This document shows positions 36,863-45,804 of a DNA stretch of 61,871 nucleotides, piece after piece. The stretch is from the NCBI GenBank assembly GCA_019358975.1, contig JAHHIL010000027.1, positions 1 to 61,871 on the forward strand, in the 5' to 3' direction. Source of the DNA: Trichocoleus desertorum ATA4-8-CV12. Lineage in GTDB: Bacteria > Cyanobacteriota > Cyanobacteriia > FACHB-46. The first letter of the stretch is position 1. Every line of letters starts with the position of its first letter. Under the pieces are notes generated by a model. The model was not told the DNA's origin. It did no database searches and saw nothing but the letters and a program-made list of their open reading frames with translations. The position numbers and the translations under genes are program-made.

Positions 36863-37462
36863 CTACAGCGGTACTAACTCTGCAAAGTTGAGTAATAGCT
36901 GATCCGAGGTTAATTCGTCACCCAACTGAGCGGGAGAGAAATGAACCTGAACGGCCCGTAGGTTGTCCTGGTAGTGCAGATTGATCAATGCTCTTAAACC
37001 TGCCGCCATTGCTTCCATACTAGCGAGATCCGTTTCCAATTCAGGAACCTCTCCTTCAAACGCTACTGTCAGCATGACTACCAAGTTGTGCGTGACAGGC
37101 AGGGACAATGGTTCGTTTTCTGGCGATTGACTAAAATCTGGTTCACTCAGATAACGCTGAGCGGAGTCTGTAAACAAGTCGGTCACAAAGTCTCCCGCTT
37201 CGCCTTCATTCCAAAACACATCACCTTCGTTGGCGGCAGACTGCCAGTAAAGGTCGTTTTGCAATAGGGTTTGGCAGATTTCGACCAATCCTTCTCCCAA
37301 AACCTTTAAATCACCATCTGAGTCAACGGCCTGTCGGCCCGCCCGATTTAGCACGCCTAAAATAGGGGCAACTTCTTGCCCTGCCAGATGCAACATCAGG
37401 CGACAAACGACAAATCGGGTGCGCCCACTCATTTGGTTAAAGCGATCGCGCCAAGAATTCAT
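36863..37462 (-). CDS. DUF1517-like protein
   Basis: The 199-residue protein ends in a pattern like the C-terminal half of DUF1517 (VTHNLVVMLTVAFEGEVPEL, LRALINL, VQVHFSPAQLGDELTSDQLL). The first 100 residues are helical and acidic. DUF1517 proteins of plants and cyanobacteria are usually membrane-anchored, but this one has no membrane segment. It lies between a lipoprotein gene and the pentapeptide gene on the same strand. Confidence 0.7.
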   Translation of the reverse strand: MNSWRDRFNQMSGRTRFVVCRLMLHLAGQEVAPILGVLNRAGRQAVDSDGDLKVLGEGLVEICQTLLQNDLYWQSAANEGDVFWNEGEAGDFVTDLFTDSAQRYLSEPDFSQSPENEPLSLPVTHNLVVMLTVAFEGEVPELETDLASMEAMAAGLRALINLHYQDNLRAVQVHFSPAQLGDELTSDQLLLNFAELVPL

Positions 37463-37615
37463 TATTGACCTCGCTGCTCAATACAACTAGTAGTACAGGT
37501 TACAGTGTGTCTACCGCCTACTGTAGTAGTCTTCGGTTTCTGAACGCTCTATCTTAAGGTCAACGTAAATAGAATCCCTATTTTCTAGGACCTAGGTGCA
37601 TTGAGCGATCGCGTT

Positions 37616-39205
37616 TTAGAGGTCTAAGTAGTAAAATCCTCGAACAAAATCAATCACCAGACTGACGGGTAGTAGCACGGGCTTGGCTGAAGTAGCACTA
37701 TCTAAGCCAGCTTTAGCAAAGCTCGAAGCACTCATAAAGCGTTTGCCAAACATGGGATGGTAATAAACCGTCAGGGTGCGATCGCTGGAATTAGTCAGAA
37801 TCGTTTGGGTGGGGGCGACAAAAAAGTTGGTTTCTTTGACTTGAACTGGCTTTTCTGGGTTGGCAGGTTCCACCGGAGTCGGTGGGAGAGAAAGGCGGAT
37901 TTTTGTAACTTGTTGGCTAATTTGAGTTAAAGCTGCGCTCAGTTTATCCAAGCGCTCTAGTTCTCTGACACTAAGTTCTTGCGTACCCTGCGATCGCACC
38001 ATATGCAGCAATCCCATCATTTGCTGCTGCACCGTTTTTGCATCCTGAAACGGCAAAATTGCTACATAGGCGATCGCAAACAACTGCTCATCACCATTCA
38101 GGCCAAAGGTGAGGGTCGTGCGCCGCCGACCGACTTCAATACTGGGTGGATAACTCAGGGTTGGGCATTGCCGAGCAATTTGGTGGTAGGCAGCCGCGAT
38201 CGCTGAGTGGGATGCAGGTTCCAATGGCGCATCGATAATAATCTGAACTGTCGGTGGTGTGGATTTGAAAAATTTCTTATGCTCTTCCGCTGCAAAGCGA
38301 TGAATCTGGCTTTGATCGCCGCTAGGACTGAGGTCAATCCAGTCGCAGGTAATGCCTTCCGTCTTAATTCCAAAGCGAGATACTGCATGTACCTTCGCTC
38401 CCGTCAAAGTCGCTCCCGTTAAGTCTGCTCCGACCCAATCCGCTCGAATTAAGTTCACTTGGCTCAGGTCAGCGTAGACCAAGCTGGTGTTCATCAAATT
38501 GGTGTTGCTCAAGTCCGCACGGCTGAGGTCAGCCCCACTCAACTTAGCGCCGCTCAAGTCTGCGCCATGCAACTTAGCGCCGCTTAAATCAGCCCAGCGC
38601 AAATTGGCTCCACTCAGATCAGCCCCACTCAGGTTGGCTTGGTTGAGGTTGGCTTGCCTCAGCTCAGCCCCACTCAAATTAGCCCCACTTAAGTCAGCCT
38701 TACTCAAATCTGCACCTTGCAAATTTGCCTGCTCTAGCGTGGCACCCGTGAGCGAAGCCCCCCTTAGATCAGCGGCACTCAGATTAGCCCGCATCAAGTT
38801 CGCTTGCCGCAGCTTGGCTTCACGGAGATTGGCTTCACTTAGATTAGCGCGACTAAAGTTGACCCCGCTTAAATCAGCCAACACCAGTTCTGCCCGCACC
38901 AGCGCCGCTTGTGTTAAGTTAGCACCGCTCAAGTCAGCCCGAATCAAGTTAGCAACGTTAAGATTAGCGCCACTGAGATTGGCTTTGCTCAAATTAGCGC
39001 CGCTCAACCTAGCAACATTCAGTTTGGTGCGACTCAAATCAGCTTCGCTCAAATTAGCGCCACTGAGATTTGATACACTCAAGTTCGCTTGACTCAAGTT
39101 TGCTTTGCTCAGGTTGACGCCACTGAGATTAGCCTCGCGCAAGTCAGCCGCTATAAATTCTCTAGTCCCCGCTCCGTATTTTTTTAGGAGTTCCTCAGCG
39201 TTCAT
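37616..39205 (-). CDS. Pentapeptide-repeat protein with C-terminal domain
   Basis: The 529-residue protein has about 50 tandem A(D/N)LSx-type pentapeptides from residue 20 to about 280, which would form a right-handed quadrilateral beta helix. A separate C-terminal domain of about 230 residues (TVQIIIDAPLEPASHSAIAA, TLTFGLNGDEQLFAIAYVAI) follows. The start ATG at 39205 is one codon after a TTG in the same frame. Such proteins are abundant in cyanobacteria; most have unknown roles. The plus strand carries a long mirrored ORF because the repeat codons are also open in reverse, which is a shadow. Confidence 0.9.
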   Translation of the reverse strand: MNAEELLKKYGAGTREFIAADLREANLSGVNLSKANLSQANLSVSNLSGANLSEADLSRTKLNVARLSGANLSKANLSGANLNVANLIRADLSGANLTQAALVRAELVLADLSGVNFSRANLSEANLREAKLRQANLMRANLSAADLRGASLTGATLEQANLQGADLSKADLSGANLSGAELRQANLNQANLSGADLSGANLRWADLSGAKLHGADLSGAKLSGADLSRADLSNTNLMNTSLVYADLSQVNLIRADWVGADLTGATLTGAKVHAVSRFGIKTEGITCDWIDLSPSGDQSQIHRFAAEEHKKFFKSTPPTVQIIIDAPLEPASHSAIAAAYHQIARQCPTLSYPPSIEVGRRRTTLTFGLNGDEQLFAIAYVAILPFQDAKTVQQQMMGLLHMVRSQGTQELSVRELERLDKLSAALTQISQQVTKIRLSLPPTPVEPANPEKPVQVKETNFFVAPTQTILTNSSDRTLTVYYHPMFGKRFMSASSFAKAGLDSATSAKPVLLPVSLVIDFVRGFYYLDL

Positions 39206-39335
39206 CAAGATTTCCCTTTAGAGATCCAAAAATGATGGAGATAGGCGGCATCTAGTCATGGTCGAGCTACGTAAGCCTGAGTAGCTAGTTGAGTCAGTCA
39301 ACAATGAATATTGGCAGAATAACGCAGAATAACAA

Positions 39336-40175
39336 ATGAATATTGGGATTGTTGGACTGGGCTTAATCGGTGGCTCATTGGGGCTGGATCTGCGATCGCG
39401 CGGGTACCAAGTTTTAGGAGTGAGTCGTCAGGAGCACACTTGTCAGCGGGCCATTGCTAGAGGAGCCGTCGATGATGCCAGTGTCAACTTAACCCTCTTG
39501 GCTGCTGCCGATGTGGTCTTTATTTGTACCCCTCTCTCTGCGATTGAATCAACCGTCATCCAGCTGATCCCACACCTTGCTGCGACCACGATTTTAACGG
39601 ATGTTGGCTCAGTCAAGACTTCCGTAGTAGATAGCATCACTCCACTCTGGCCCAACTTTGTCGGTGGGCATCCGATGGCAGGAACCGAAGAAAATGGCAT
39701 TGAGGCCGCCCAAGCCAATCTGTTTGCCAGTAAGCCTTACGTCCTCACCCCTACCACAACAACCCCTCCTGTCTGCATCGAAACAGTAGAAACCTTGGTG
39801 CGATCGCTGGACGCTCACCTTTACCACTGCCGTCCTGAAGATCATGACCGAGCTGTAGCTTGGATCTCTCATTTACCTGTCATGGCTAGTTCCAGCCTAA
39901 TTGCAGCTTGCATGAGCGAGACAGACCCTACCACCCTAGAACTCGCTCAAGCTTTAGCAAGCTCTGGATTTAAGGATACGAGTCGCGTAGGCGGAGGGAA
40001 TCCAGAATTGGGGTTGATGATGGCACGATACAACCGCTCCGCTCTGTTGCGATCGCTTGCTGCTTACCGCAACCAACTCGATCAAATCATCGCCAATATT
40101 GAGCAAGAAAACTGGGAAGGCGTAGCAGACCAATTGCAACAGACGCAGCAAGCGCGATCGCACTTTGTTAAATAA
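39336..40175 (+). CDS. tyrA: Arogenate/prephenate dehydrogenase
   Basis: TyrA oxidises arogenate (or prephenate) on the tyrosine branch. The 279-residue protein has the NAD(P)-binding MNIGIVGLGLIGGSLGLDLR at its start, the GGHPMAGTEENGIEAA motif with the catalytic His, and the C-terminal dimerisation helices. Cyanobacterial TyrA proteins of this size mostly use arogenate and NADP, so arogenate is more likely, though this is inference. A family A repeat follows downstream. Confidence 0.93.
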   Translation: MNIGIVGLGLIGGSLGLDLRSRGYQVLGVSRQEHTCQRAIARGAVDDASVNLTLLAAADVVFICTPLSAIESTVIQLIPHLAATTILTDVGSVKTSVVDSITPLWPNFVGGHPMAGTEENGIEAAQANLFASKPYVLTPTTTTPPVCIETVETLVRSLDAHLYHCRPEDHDRAVAWISHLPVMASSSLIAACMSETDPTTLELAQALASSGFKDTSRVGGGNPELGLMMARYNRSALLRSLAAYRNQLDQIIANIEQENWEGVADQLQQTQQARSHFVK

Positions 40176-40271
40176 CCCTTTGCTAACCCAACGATGCCAG
40201 GAATTGCAACTTGGCAGCGTGAATCACTACAAAGTGCTAAACACAATATTGAACAAAGTGCTAAACACAGT

Positions 40272-40366
40272 ACCGAAACACCCACCGTCCAATTCGTCTG
40301 GAGGAGGTCTGGAGGACGCAGCCGTCCTTCAGCGGGGGTTTGGGGGCGAGTGCCCCCAAGGTTCGG
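40272..40366 (+). repeat. Dispersed repeat family A, copy 4
   Basis: It runs from accgaaacacccaccgtcc through tctggaggaggtctggagg, acgcagccgtcc and agcgggggtttgggggcg to agtgcccccaa. It lies between tyrA and the FAD-SLH gene and creates a false in-frame N-terminal extension of the latter. Confidence 0.85.
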
Positions 40367-40480
40367 ATTTGCCCAGAGCTTAAATCAAGCTGTACGAACC
40401 CAGCCAAACCTCTGACCCTGCCTAAAATCCATAAATCAGGCTTTTCCGCATCCAACCATTCTCAACCACCAACTCAAGCC

Positions 40481-42604
40481 ATGCAGACACCACAGCCGAT
40501 TCGCCAGCAAGGAGGAGTGTTTGATGACAACGCCTTCGTTCGACCTGAGAATGGGCGATCGCTGGATTACCCCATCCTGATCGTAGGCGGCTCGACTGCT
40601 GCCTATGCTGCCACCTTAGCGGCCTTAAGGAGTGGCGTCACGGTTTGCTTAGTCCAACCCCAAGCGGTAGTGGGTGGGCAATTTACCGCTCAAGCCCTTC
40701 CCGCTTCTGACGATGGTGATCTTTTGCGGCAACCAGCCACCCCCTTTCAAGTTGAAGGTGAGCGGTTTGCCATTTCTAAAAGCCAACGCACCTTCCGCGA
40801 TCGCCAACGGGAGTTACAAAAGCTCAACGGCAGAAAGGTCGCTAATCCGGGAGGAGGTTGGGTTAGCCCCCTCGCCACCACCCCTATCGTGGCTGCAACG
40901 GCGATGAATGAAGCGATCGCACCTTACATTGCTCAAGGCAAGCTGATTCTGATTCCTTTCGCCGAACCCATTAGCGTCATCGCCACCGAAAATCCAGGTC
41001 AGCGGCGGCGCATCACCGGGGTAGTCTTCCAAAACCGTCAGAACAATCACACCTTTACGATTAACAGCAGAGTCATTCTGGAAGCGACGGATTTGGGGGA
41101 CTTGCTAGAACTAGGCAATATCGAATCTCGCGTTGGTCAAGAAGCCCGCAGTGAGACCGGAGAGCAAGCTTTACCCGAACGAGCCTTGCCCCAATGTCAG
41201 CAATCTTTTACCTTTGGCGATGTGATAGAGCGAACGGCTCCGGGTCGTGGCGTTGCTATTGGGGCTCCACCCGGATATAACAGCACTTCCTGGTTAAACA
41301 GCAAGGAATTTCGGAGTTCTTTCTGGCACAAAAGCCGAGGGCAGTGGGAACCCCAACCCCGTGAGTTTTTTAATCCCTTCGGTATTTTTCGTTATCGACG
41401 AATTCTGCGGGTGGCCGAAGAGGAGAAAACGATTAGCCCTGGTGATGTCACCGTCATCAATTGGGGGCAGCATCAACATGGAGAAAACGGCCCTTGGTGC
41501 TGTGGTAATGACTATCGAGTCGGAGTTTTAGTGGGCGTGAGCCGGGAAGATCGGCAGCGTCACACTCAACAAGCCCGCGATCGCGCCCGTGCCTATGTCC
41601 ACTTTTTGCAAACCAACGGTGTCCCGGACTTAAAGCCGCGCGGTGACCTAACGTGGACTCGCGATGGCATTGCCCTAGAGCCTTACATTCGCGAAGCGAG
41701 ACGGGGCATCGCGGTTACTACCATTCGCCATGAAGATGTCGCCAAACCCTTTTTCCCTGGGCAAGCGCGAGCCAAAAGCTTTGACGATAGTGTGGGTATT
41801 GGGCAGTACCACTATCTTGATCTGCACGGCAACGACGAGCCAGGACATGCCAGTTTGCCGGGGGAAAACGTGATCGCCTTGCCCTTCACCTTGCCGCTCG
41901 GCGCTTTGATTCCCATCAACACTGATGGATTAGTACTCTCAGCCAAAAGTATTGGCACCACCCACATCACCAATGCGGCCTACCGGATGCACCCCGTAGA
42001 ATGGGCGATCGGAGAAGCGGGAGGTTATCTAGCAGCCCTAGCCGCGAATGCAGGCGTGGATGTTCGCGATGTCGCTACTAACGAAAGTCTAAAACGTAAG
42101 CTGCAAGGCACGCTGACCCGCAACGGCATCCCAATTTTTTGGTTTGATGACATTGCTCACGACGATCCAGACTTTGAAGCGATTCAAGTTCTGGCAGCCG
42201 CCGGAATTATTCGCAGCGAGAGCCACACCGATCTGCGATTTCGGCCCTCAGCTAGCGTCAATCGAGCAGTTGTAGCAACCGCACTGGTAAAACTACTGGG
42301 TTTTGAGCTGATCTCACCCGCCACACCAACTTTCGTGGATGTGCTGCCAAACTACCGCTGGGCTTACCCCATGATTGAAACTTTGGTAGCCAAGCAAATC
42401 GTGGCGGGTGTGGGCGATCGCCGTTTTGCTCCAGAACGCCCCATCACCCGTGAGCACCTATCTTTCTTGGTCAAAAAAGCTCTGCCTGCTGCGTACGATC
42501 GCGCTTTTGCTAGAACTCCGATCGACAAGCAAGTTGTGCAACGACGAGAGCTATCGCGGGTTTTGTATGAGGTGATGCGGGTGAAGTTGGGAATTGTGAA
42601 TTAA
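40481..42604 (+). CDS. FAD-dependent oxidoreductase with C-terminal SLH domains
   Basis: The 707-residue protein has a dinucleotide-binding motif (PILIVGGSTAAYAATLAAL) and a typical FAD-dependent oxidoreductase body (VVGGQFTAQALPASDDG, DLGDLLELG, a C-terminal GTTHITNAAYRMHP for FAD binding; PF12831-like). Residues from about 575 to 690 form two SLH (S-layer homology) domains, with FVDVLPNYRWAYPMIETL and ITREHLSFLVKK. ATG at 40481 is chosen; the frame extends upstream only through repeat DNA. There is no clear signal peptide. An SLH domain suggests binding to the peptidoglycan-linked wall polymer, so an envelope location is inferred and the substrate is unknown. Confidence 0.82.
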   Translation: MQTPQPIRQQGGVFDDNAFVRPENGRSLDYPILIVGGSTAAYAATLAALRSGVTVCLVQPQAVVGGQFTAQALPASDDGDLLRQPATPFQVEGERFAISKSQRTFRDRQRELQKLNGRKVANPGGGWVSPLATTPIVAATAMNEAIAPYIAQGKLILIPFAEPISVIATENPGQRRRITGVVFQNRQNNHTFTINSRVILEATDLGDLLELGNIESRVGQEARSETGEQALPERALPQCQQSFTFGDVIERTAPGRGVAIGAPPGYNSTSWLNSKEFRSSFWHKSRGQWEPQPREFFNPFGIFRYRRILRVAEEEKTISPGDVTVINWGQHQHGENGPWCCGNDYRVGVLVGVSREDRQRHTQQARDRARAYVHFLQTNGVPDLKPRGDLTWTRDGIALEPYIREARRGIAVTTIRHEDVAKPFFPGQARAKSFDDSVGIGQYHYLDLHGNDEPGHASLPGENVIALPFTLPLGALIPINTDGLVLSAKSIGTTHITNAAYRMHPVEWAIGEAGGYLAALAANAGVDVRDVATNESLKRKLQGTLTRNGIPIFWFDDIAHDDPDFEAIQVLAAAGIIRSESHTDLRFRPSASVNRAVVATALVKLLGFELISPATPTFVDVLPNYRWAYPMIETLVAKQIVAGVGDRRFAPERPITREHLSFLVKKALPAAYDRAFARTPIDKQVVQRRELSRVLYEVMRVKLGIVN

Positions 42605-42652
42605 CCTAACCCCCAGCCCCTTCCCTACTAGGGAAGGGGAGCCAGACTCAAA
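42605..42652. repeat. Dispersed repeat family B, copy 4
   Basis: The sequence aacccccagccccttccct-actagggaaggggagcc follows directly on the FAD-SLH stop codon. The inverted part (ccccttccct/agggaagggg) has a very short loop and may act as the gene's terminator-like hairpin. Confidence 0.75.
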
Positions 42653-42706
42653 GGTCTAGGCGATCGCGCTACCGTGGAGATAAAATTCGCACGTTCAATC
42701 CTCACT

Positions 42707-43084
42707 ATGCTGCAACAAATACTGGCTCGTCCTCTAGGATGGCTTTTGGTTTTAGGAACTTTGACTGGAAGCGCGATAAGGGCTACGCCCTCGCAAGCGA
42801 TCGCCATTCAGCCTGCTCAAGCTCAAACTCCTGATCTCGCGCCTACTGACTCCACGGCTCAACCAACGCCCACTGATCCTGCACTAAACCAGGGTTATCC
42901 CATTCGCCGCCAAGATGCTCCGCTACCGCTGCCTCAGGTTTACGAAACCCCAATTGAGCAATTTGAGCCACCCTTCTCCGATGTCTCCAGAGATCACTGG
43001 GCCTATGAAGCGGTGACCCGGTTGTTTTACATTGGGGGAGTGAAAGGGGAACCCAGCACCTCCACGAATTCAACTCAGCAATAA
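42707..43084 (+). CDS. Secreted protein with a partial SLH-type motif
   Basis: The 125-residue protein has a signal peptide (MLQQILARPLGWLLVLGTLT then AQAQTP), a Pro/Thr-rich linker and a C-terminal FSDVSRDHWAYEAVTRL, the opening of an SLH domain. The open frame also begins at a GTG at 42674, but the ATG at 42707 gives a normal signal peptide. The SLH domain is truncated compared with full SLH proteins. It neighbours two other SLH genes. Confidence 0.7.
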   Translation: MLQQILARPLGWLLVLGTLTGSAIRATPSQAIAIQPAQAQTPDLAPTDSTAQPTPTDPALNQGYPIRRQDAPLPLPQVYETPIEQFEPPFSDVSRDHWAYEAVTRLFYIGGVKGEPSTSTNSTQQ

Positions 43085-43097
43085 ACAAGTTCTGACT

Positions 43098-43460
43098 ATG
43101 GCTTCTTCTAAGCGCAAGCCGACCGATAAAAGCGATCGCATGGTCTACTCCGAGTTTGGTAACTCTGCTAATCCTGATGCGTTGGCGCGCGGAGTACCCG
43201 ATTTACCACCGAATCAACAAAACTTGAAGGTGCAGGCGACCCGGAAAGGCAAGGGTGGCAAAACGGTGACTGAAATTACTGGATTTCAAGCCAAGGCAGA
43301 AACTTTGGCCGATTTGCTGAAAAAACTGAAAGCCCAGTGCGGAGCGGGTGGCACTGTGAAAGAAAACGCGATTGAAATTCAGGGTGATCACACACAGAAG
43401 CTCGTAGAAATTTTGACCAAGCTGGGCTACAAAGCCAAGGCGAGTGGTAAATCAGGGTGA
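43098..43460 (+). CDS. SUI1/YciH-type translation factor
   Basis: The 120-residue protein carries the SUI1 (eIF1-like) fold with VQATRKGKGGKTVTEITGF, LKAQCGAGGTVKENAIEIQG and a C-terminal LTKLGYKAK. Bacterial YciH/SUI1 proteins are thought to affect start-codon fidelity on the small ribosomal subunit. It is 13 bases downstream of the preceding SLH-type gene and ends before a strong terminator, so the pair may be co-transcribed. Confidence 0.92.
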   Translation: MASSKRKPTDKSDRMVYSEFGNSANPDALARGVPDLPPNQQNLKVQATRKGKGGKTVTEITGFQAKAETLADLLKKLKAQCGAGGTVKENAIEIQGDHTQKLVEILTKLGYKAKASGKSG

Positions 43461-43544
43461 GATGACGAGCGATCGCTAGATTTTCTTGTAACATTCCATC
43501 TCGCGATCGGCACCCTGGCTGCATTTCCATAGTCTTTGACACTT

Positions 43545-43571
43545 GTGGGCTAAATGAGCCCACTTTTTTTT
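43545..43571 (+). terminator. Rho-independent terminator after the SUI1 gene
   Basis: A perfect seven-base stem gtgggct/agcccac with the loop aaatg is followed by eight T residues. It lies about 85 bases after the SUI1 stop codon and before the next promoter region. Confidence 0.88.
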
Positions 43572-43677
43572 GGCGGAATCATGGGCAGTCTAATTGGATG
43601 ATCCAAATAAGGCTGTAATCCCAATTCCCTAAATACTTAATTTTTGCCTGCCATTCTTTGCCCTATGGAATCTCTGC

Positions 43678-45525
43678 ATGCGTAACTTCTACCAACGCCG
43701 CTCTCAGTTTTCTTTTATCGTCACTTTTATCGCCACGATCGCGATGGTGGTTCTGGCTGGCATGATGACTCCAGCCTCTGCCCAAACCAAGTTTAAAGAT
43801 GTGCAAGGTTATTGGGCACAGAACTGTATTGAAAACTTGGCTGACCAGAAAATCATTAGTGGCTATCCCGATGGTAGCTTCCGCCCCAGTGCCCCCGTCA
43901 CTCGCGCCGAATTTGCCGCAATGGTGGCCAAAAACTTTGCTGGCACCATTAATGTGACTCAGCCTCCATCTGGGCTTGGGGTTCAATTTATTGACGTTCC
44001 TACTAACTACTGGGCGCGTACATCAATTAACCAAGCTTCTGAGGCTGGGTTTTTGTCAGGTTATCCAGGTCGCATCTTTAAGCCCAGTCAGAACATTCCA
44101 CGAGCGCAAGTGTTGGTAGCGTTGGCCAATGGTTTAGGTTACAAACCTGCTCAACCCGTTGCGACAACTCTGAGCGCTACCTTTAATGATGCTCAAGCGA
44201 TTCCTGACTATGCCCGTAACGCGATCGCGGCAGCCACCGAAAAACAACTTGTTGTCAACTATCCCAACATCAAATCCCTCAACCCAAATCAACTGGCGAC
44301 TCGCGCAGATGTGGCAGCAGCCCTTTGCCAGAGCACAGCATACACTGGACAACTTCAGTTGATTCCTGCTCAATACATCGCTGGCAACAAACCCCAGTCC
44401 CAGCCTCAAAGCACCAATAAAACGAGCGAAATTCGGGGTGTCTGGCTTACGAATGTCGATAGCGAGATCTTGTTTAGCCGCGATCGCCTCAAGAATGACT
44501 TGCAAGACCTGGCGAATCTCAAATTCAACACTGTGTACCCAACCGTCTGGAACTGGGGCCACACCCTCTACCCCAGCCAAGTGGCCAAAAAAGTGATTGG
44601 TACAGAAGTAGACCCGACTCCAGGCTTACAAGGGCGAGATATGCTGGCGGAAGCTGTGGCGGAAGGCCATCGGAACAACCTCGCTGTCATTCCTTGGTTT
44701 GAGTTTGGCTTCATGGCTCCTGCTGAGTCAGATCTAGTGGCACGTCATCCTGACTGGCTCACCACTCGACAAGACGGTTCCACAATTTGGGCAGAGGGCA
44801 AGCACAGTCGCGTTTGGCTCAATCCTTTCCAGCCAGAAGTGCAGCAATTCATGATCGATTTGGTCACAGAAATTGTCTCCAAATACGACATTGATGGCCT
44901 TCAGTTTGATGACCACTTTGGGCTACCCGCTCAGTTTGGCTATGATCCTCTCACCGTCAAGCTTTATCAGCAAGAACATCAAGGACAAAGCCCGCCTAGC
45001 GATCCCAAAGATGCCGAATGGACTCGTTGGCGTGCCGACAAAATTACCGCTGTTTTTGCCCGTACTTTTGAAGCGATTAAAGCTCGCAAACCCAAGGCGA
45101 TCGTCTCGTTATCTCCCAATCCCCAAAAGTTTTCTTATGAGGAATTCTTGGCCGATTGGGTCACGTGGGAACGACGCGGCTTAGTCGAGGAACTGTTACT
45201 CCAGATTTATCGCACTGACTTAAACACCTTTATTTCGGAACTCGATCAGCCTGAAGTTCGAGCTGCAAAACAACACATTCCTGTCGCGATCGGCATTTTG
45301 GCTGGCTTGAAAGACCGTTTGATGCCAACTCCCCAAATTCAAGCCCAAGTGCAAGCAGTACGCGATCGCGACTTTAAAGGGGTGTCGTTCTTCTACTACG
45401 AAACCATGTGGAACTTTGACACCAACAACGTCGCCCGCCGCAAAACCGCCTTCCAGAATCTCTTTACCTCGAATGTGACTCGCCCCAACCTGGTGCAGGA
45501 GCAAGCGGTGAGGACGGAAGGATGA
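43678..45525 (+). CDS. SLH-domain glycoside hydrolase (DUF187/GH10-like)
   Basis: The 615-residue secreted protein has a signal peptide ending ASAQT, three SLH domains (about 30-220; FKDVQGYWAQNCIENL, YPDGSFRPSAPVTRAEFAAM and counterparts), and a family PF02638 catalytic domain (about 245-590; EIRGVWLTNVDSEIL, DGLQFDDHFGLP, VAIGILAGLKDR). This family resembles GH10/GHL10 hydrolases and is thought to cut cell-wall or sheath glycans. The enzyme is anchored to the wall by its SLH part. Its stop codon lies in the following heptamer repeat (GAAGGATGA). Confidence 0.9.
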   Translation: MRNFYQRRSQFSFIVTFIATIAMVVLAGMMTPASAQTKFKDVQGYWAQNCIENLADQKIISGYPDGSFRPSAPVTRAEFAAMVAKNFAGTINVTQPPSGLGVQFIDVPTNYWARTSINQASEAGFLSGYPGRIFKPSQNIPRAQVLVALANGLGYKPAQPVATTLSATFNDAQAIPDYARNAIAAATEKQLVVNYPNIKSLNPNQLATRADVAAALCQSTAYTGQLQLIPAQYIAGNKPQSQPQSTNKTSEIRGVWLTNVDSEILFSRDRLKNDLQDLANLKFNTVYPTVWNWGHTLYPSQVAKKVIGTEVDPTPGLQGRDMLAEAVAEGHRNNLAVIPWFEFGFMAPAESDLVARHPDWLTTRQDGSTIWAEGKHSRVWLNPFQPEVQQFMIDLVTEIVSKYDIDGLQFDDHFGLPAQFGYDPLTVKLYQQEHQGQSPPSDPKDAEWTRWRADKITAVFARTFEAIKARKPKAIVSLSPNPQKFSYEEFLADWVTWERRGLVEELLLQIYRTDLNTFISELDQPEVRAAKQHIPVAIGILAGLKDRLMPTPQIQAQVQAVRDRDFKGVSFFYYETMWNFDTNNVARRKTAFQNLFTSNVTRPNLVQEQAVRTEG

Positions 45526-45677
45526 GGGATGAGGGATGAGGGATGAGGGATGAGGGATGAGGGATGAGGGATGAGGGATGAGGGATGAGGGATGAGGGAT
45601 GAGGGATGAGGGATGAGGGAGGAGGGATGAGGGATGAGGGATGAGGGATGAGGGATGAGGGATGAGGGATGAGGGAG
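45521..45677. repeat. Heptamer minisatellite (GATGAGG), about 22 copies
   Basis: The unit gatgagg is repeated about 22 times over 157 bases with two single-base variants (ggaggga) at about 45620 and at the end. It starts at the stop codon of the SLH hydrolase gene. A complementary C-rich tract (catccct-type) lies at about 45774-45803, so the two tracts bracket a core of roughly 95 bases. Such heptamer tracts are typical STRR sequences of filamentous cyanobacteria and will vary in length among strains. Confidence 0.95.
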
Positions 45678-45804
45678 GAAAGGAACACCAGAGGTATTTT
45701 CGACTTTCTGTGAGAGGCGATCGCTAAGAAGTTGGGAGAACTAAAACCCTTCTGGCTCCTGGCTTCTCACTTTTTCATCCTTCCTCCTTCATCCCTCATC
45801 CTTC

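Noticed and set aside
38487-39092. A 201-codon plus-strand ORF opposite the pentapeptide-repeat gene (LKSAPLKLAPLKSA-type repeats).
   Set aside because: It is a mirror of the repetitive pentapeptide codons on the minus strand and has no homology or start context of its own.
40340-40480. An N-terminal extension of 47 codons for the FAD-SLH oxidoreductase.
   Set aside because: The extension is encoded by the tail of family A copy 4 and by low-complexity DNA; the ATG at 40481 gives a normal start for the family.
45521-45677. Possible CRISPR array because of regular short repeats.
   Set aside because: The units are seven bases with no spacers, so this is a minisatellite.
45464-45688. A 74-codon minus-strand ORF with SLIPHPS repeats.
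   Set aside because: It is simply the translation of the GATGAGG minisatellite, which stays open in this frame because seven-base units cycle through all frames without a stop.
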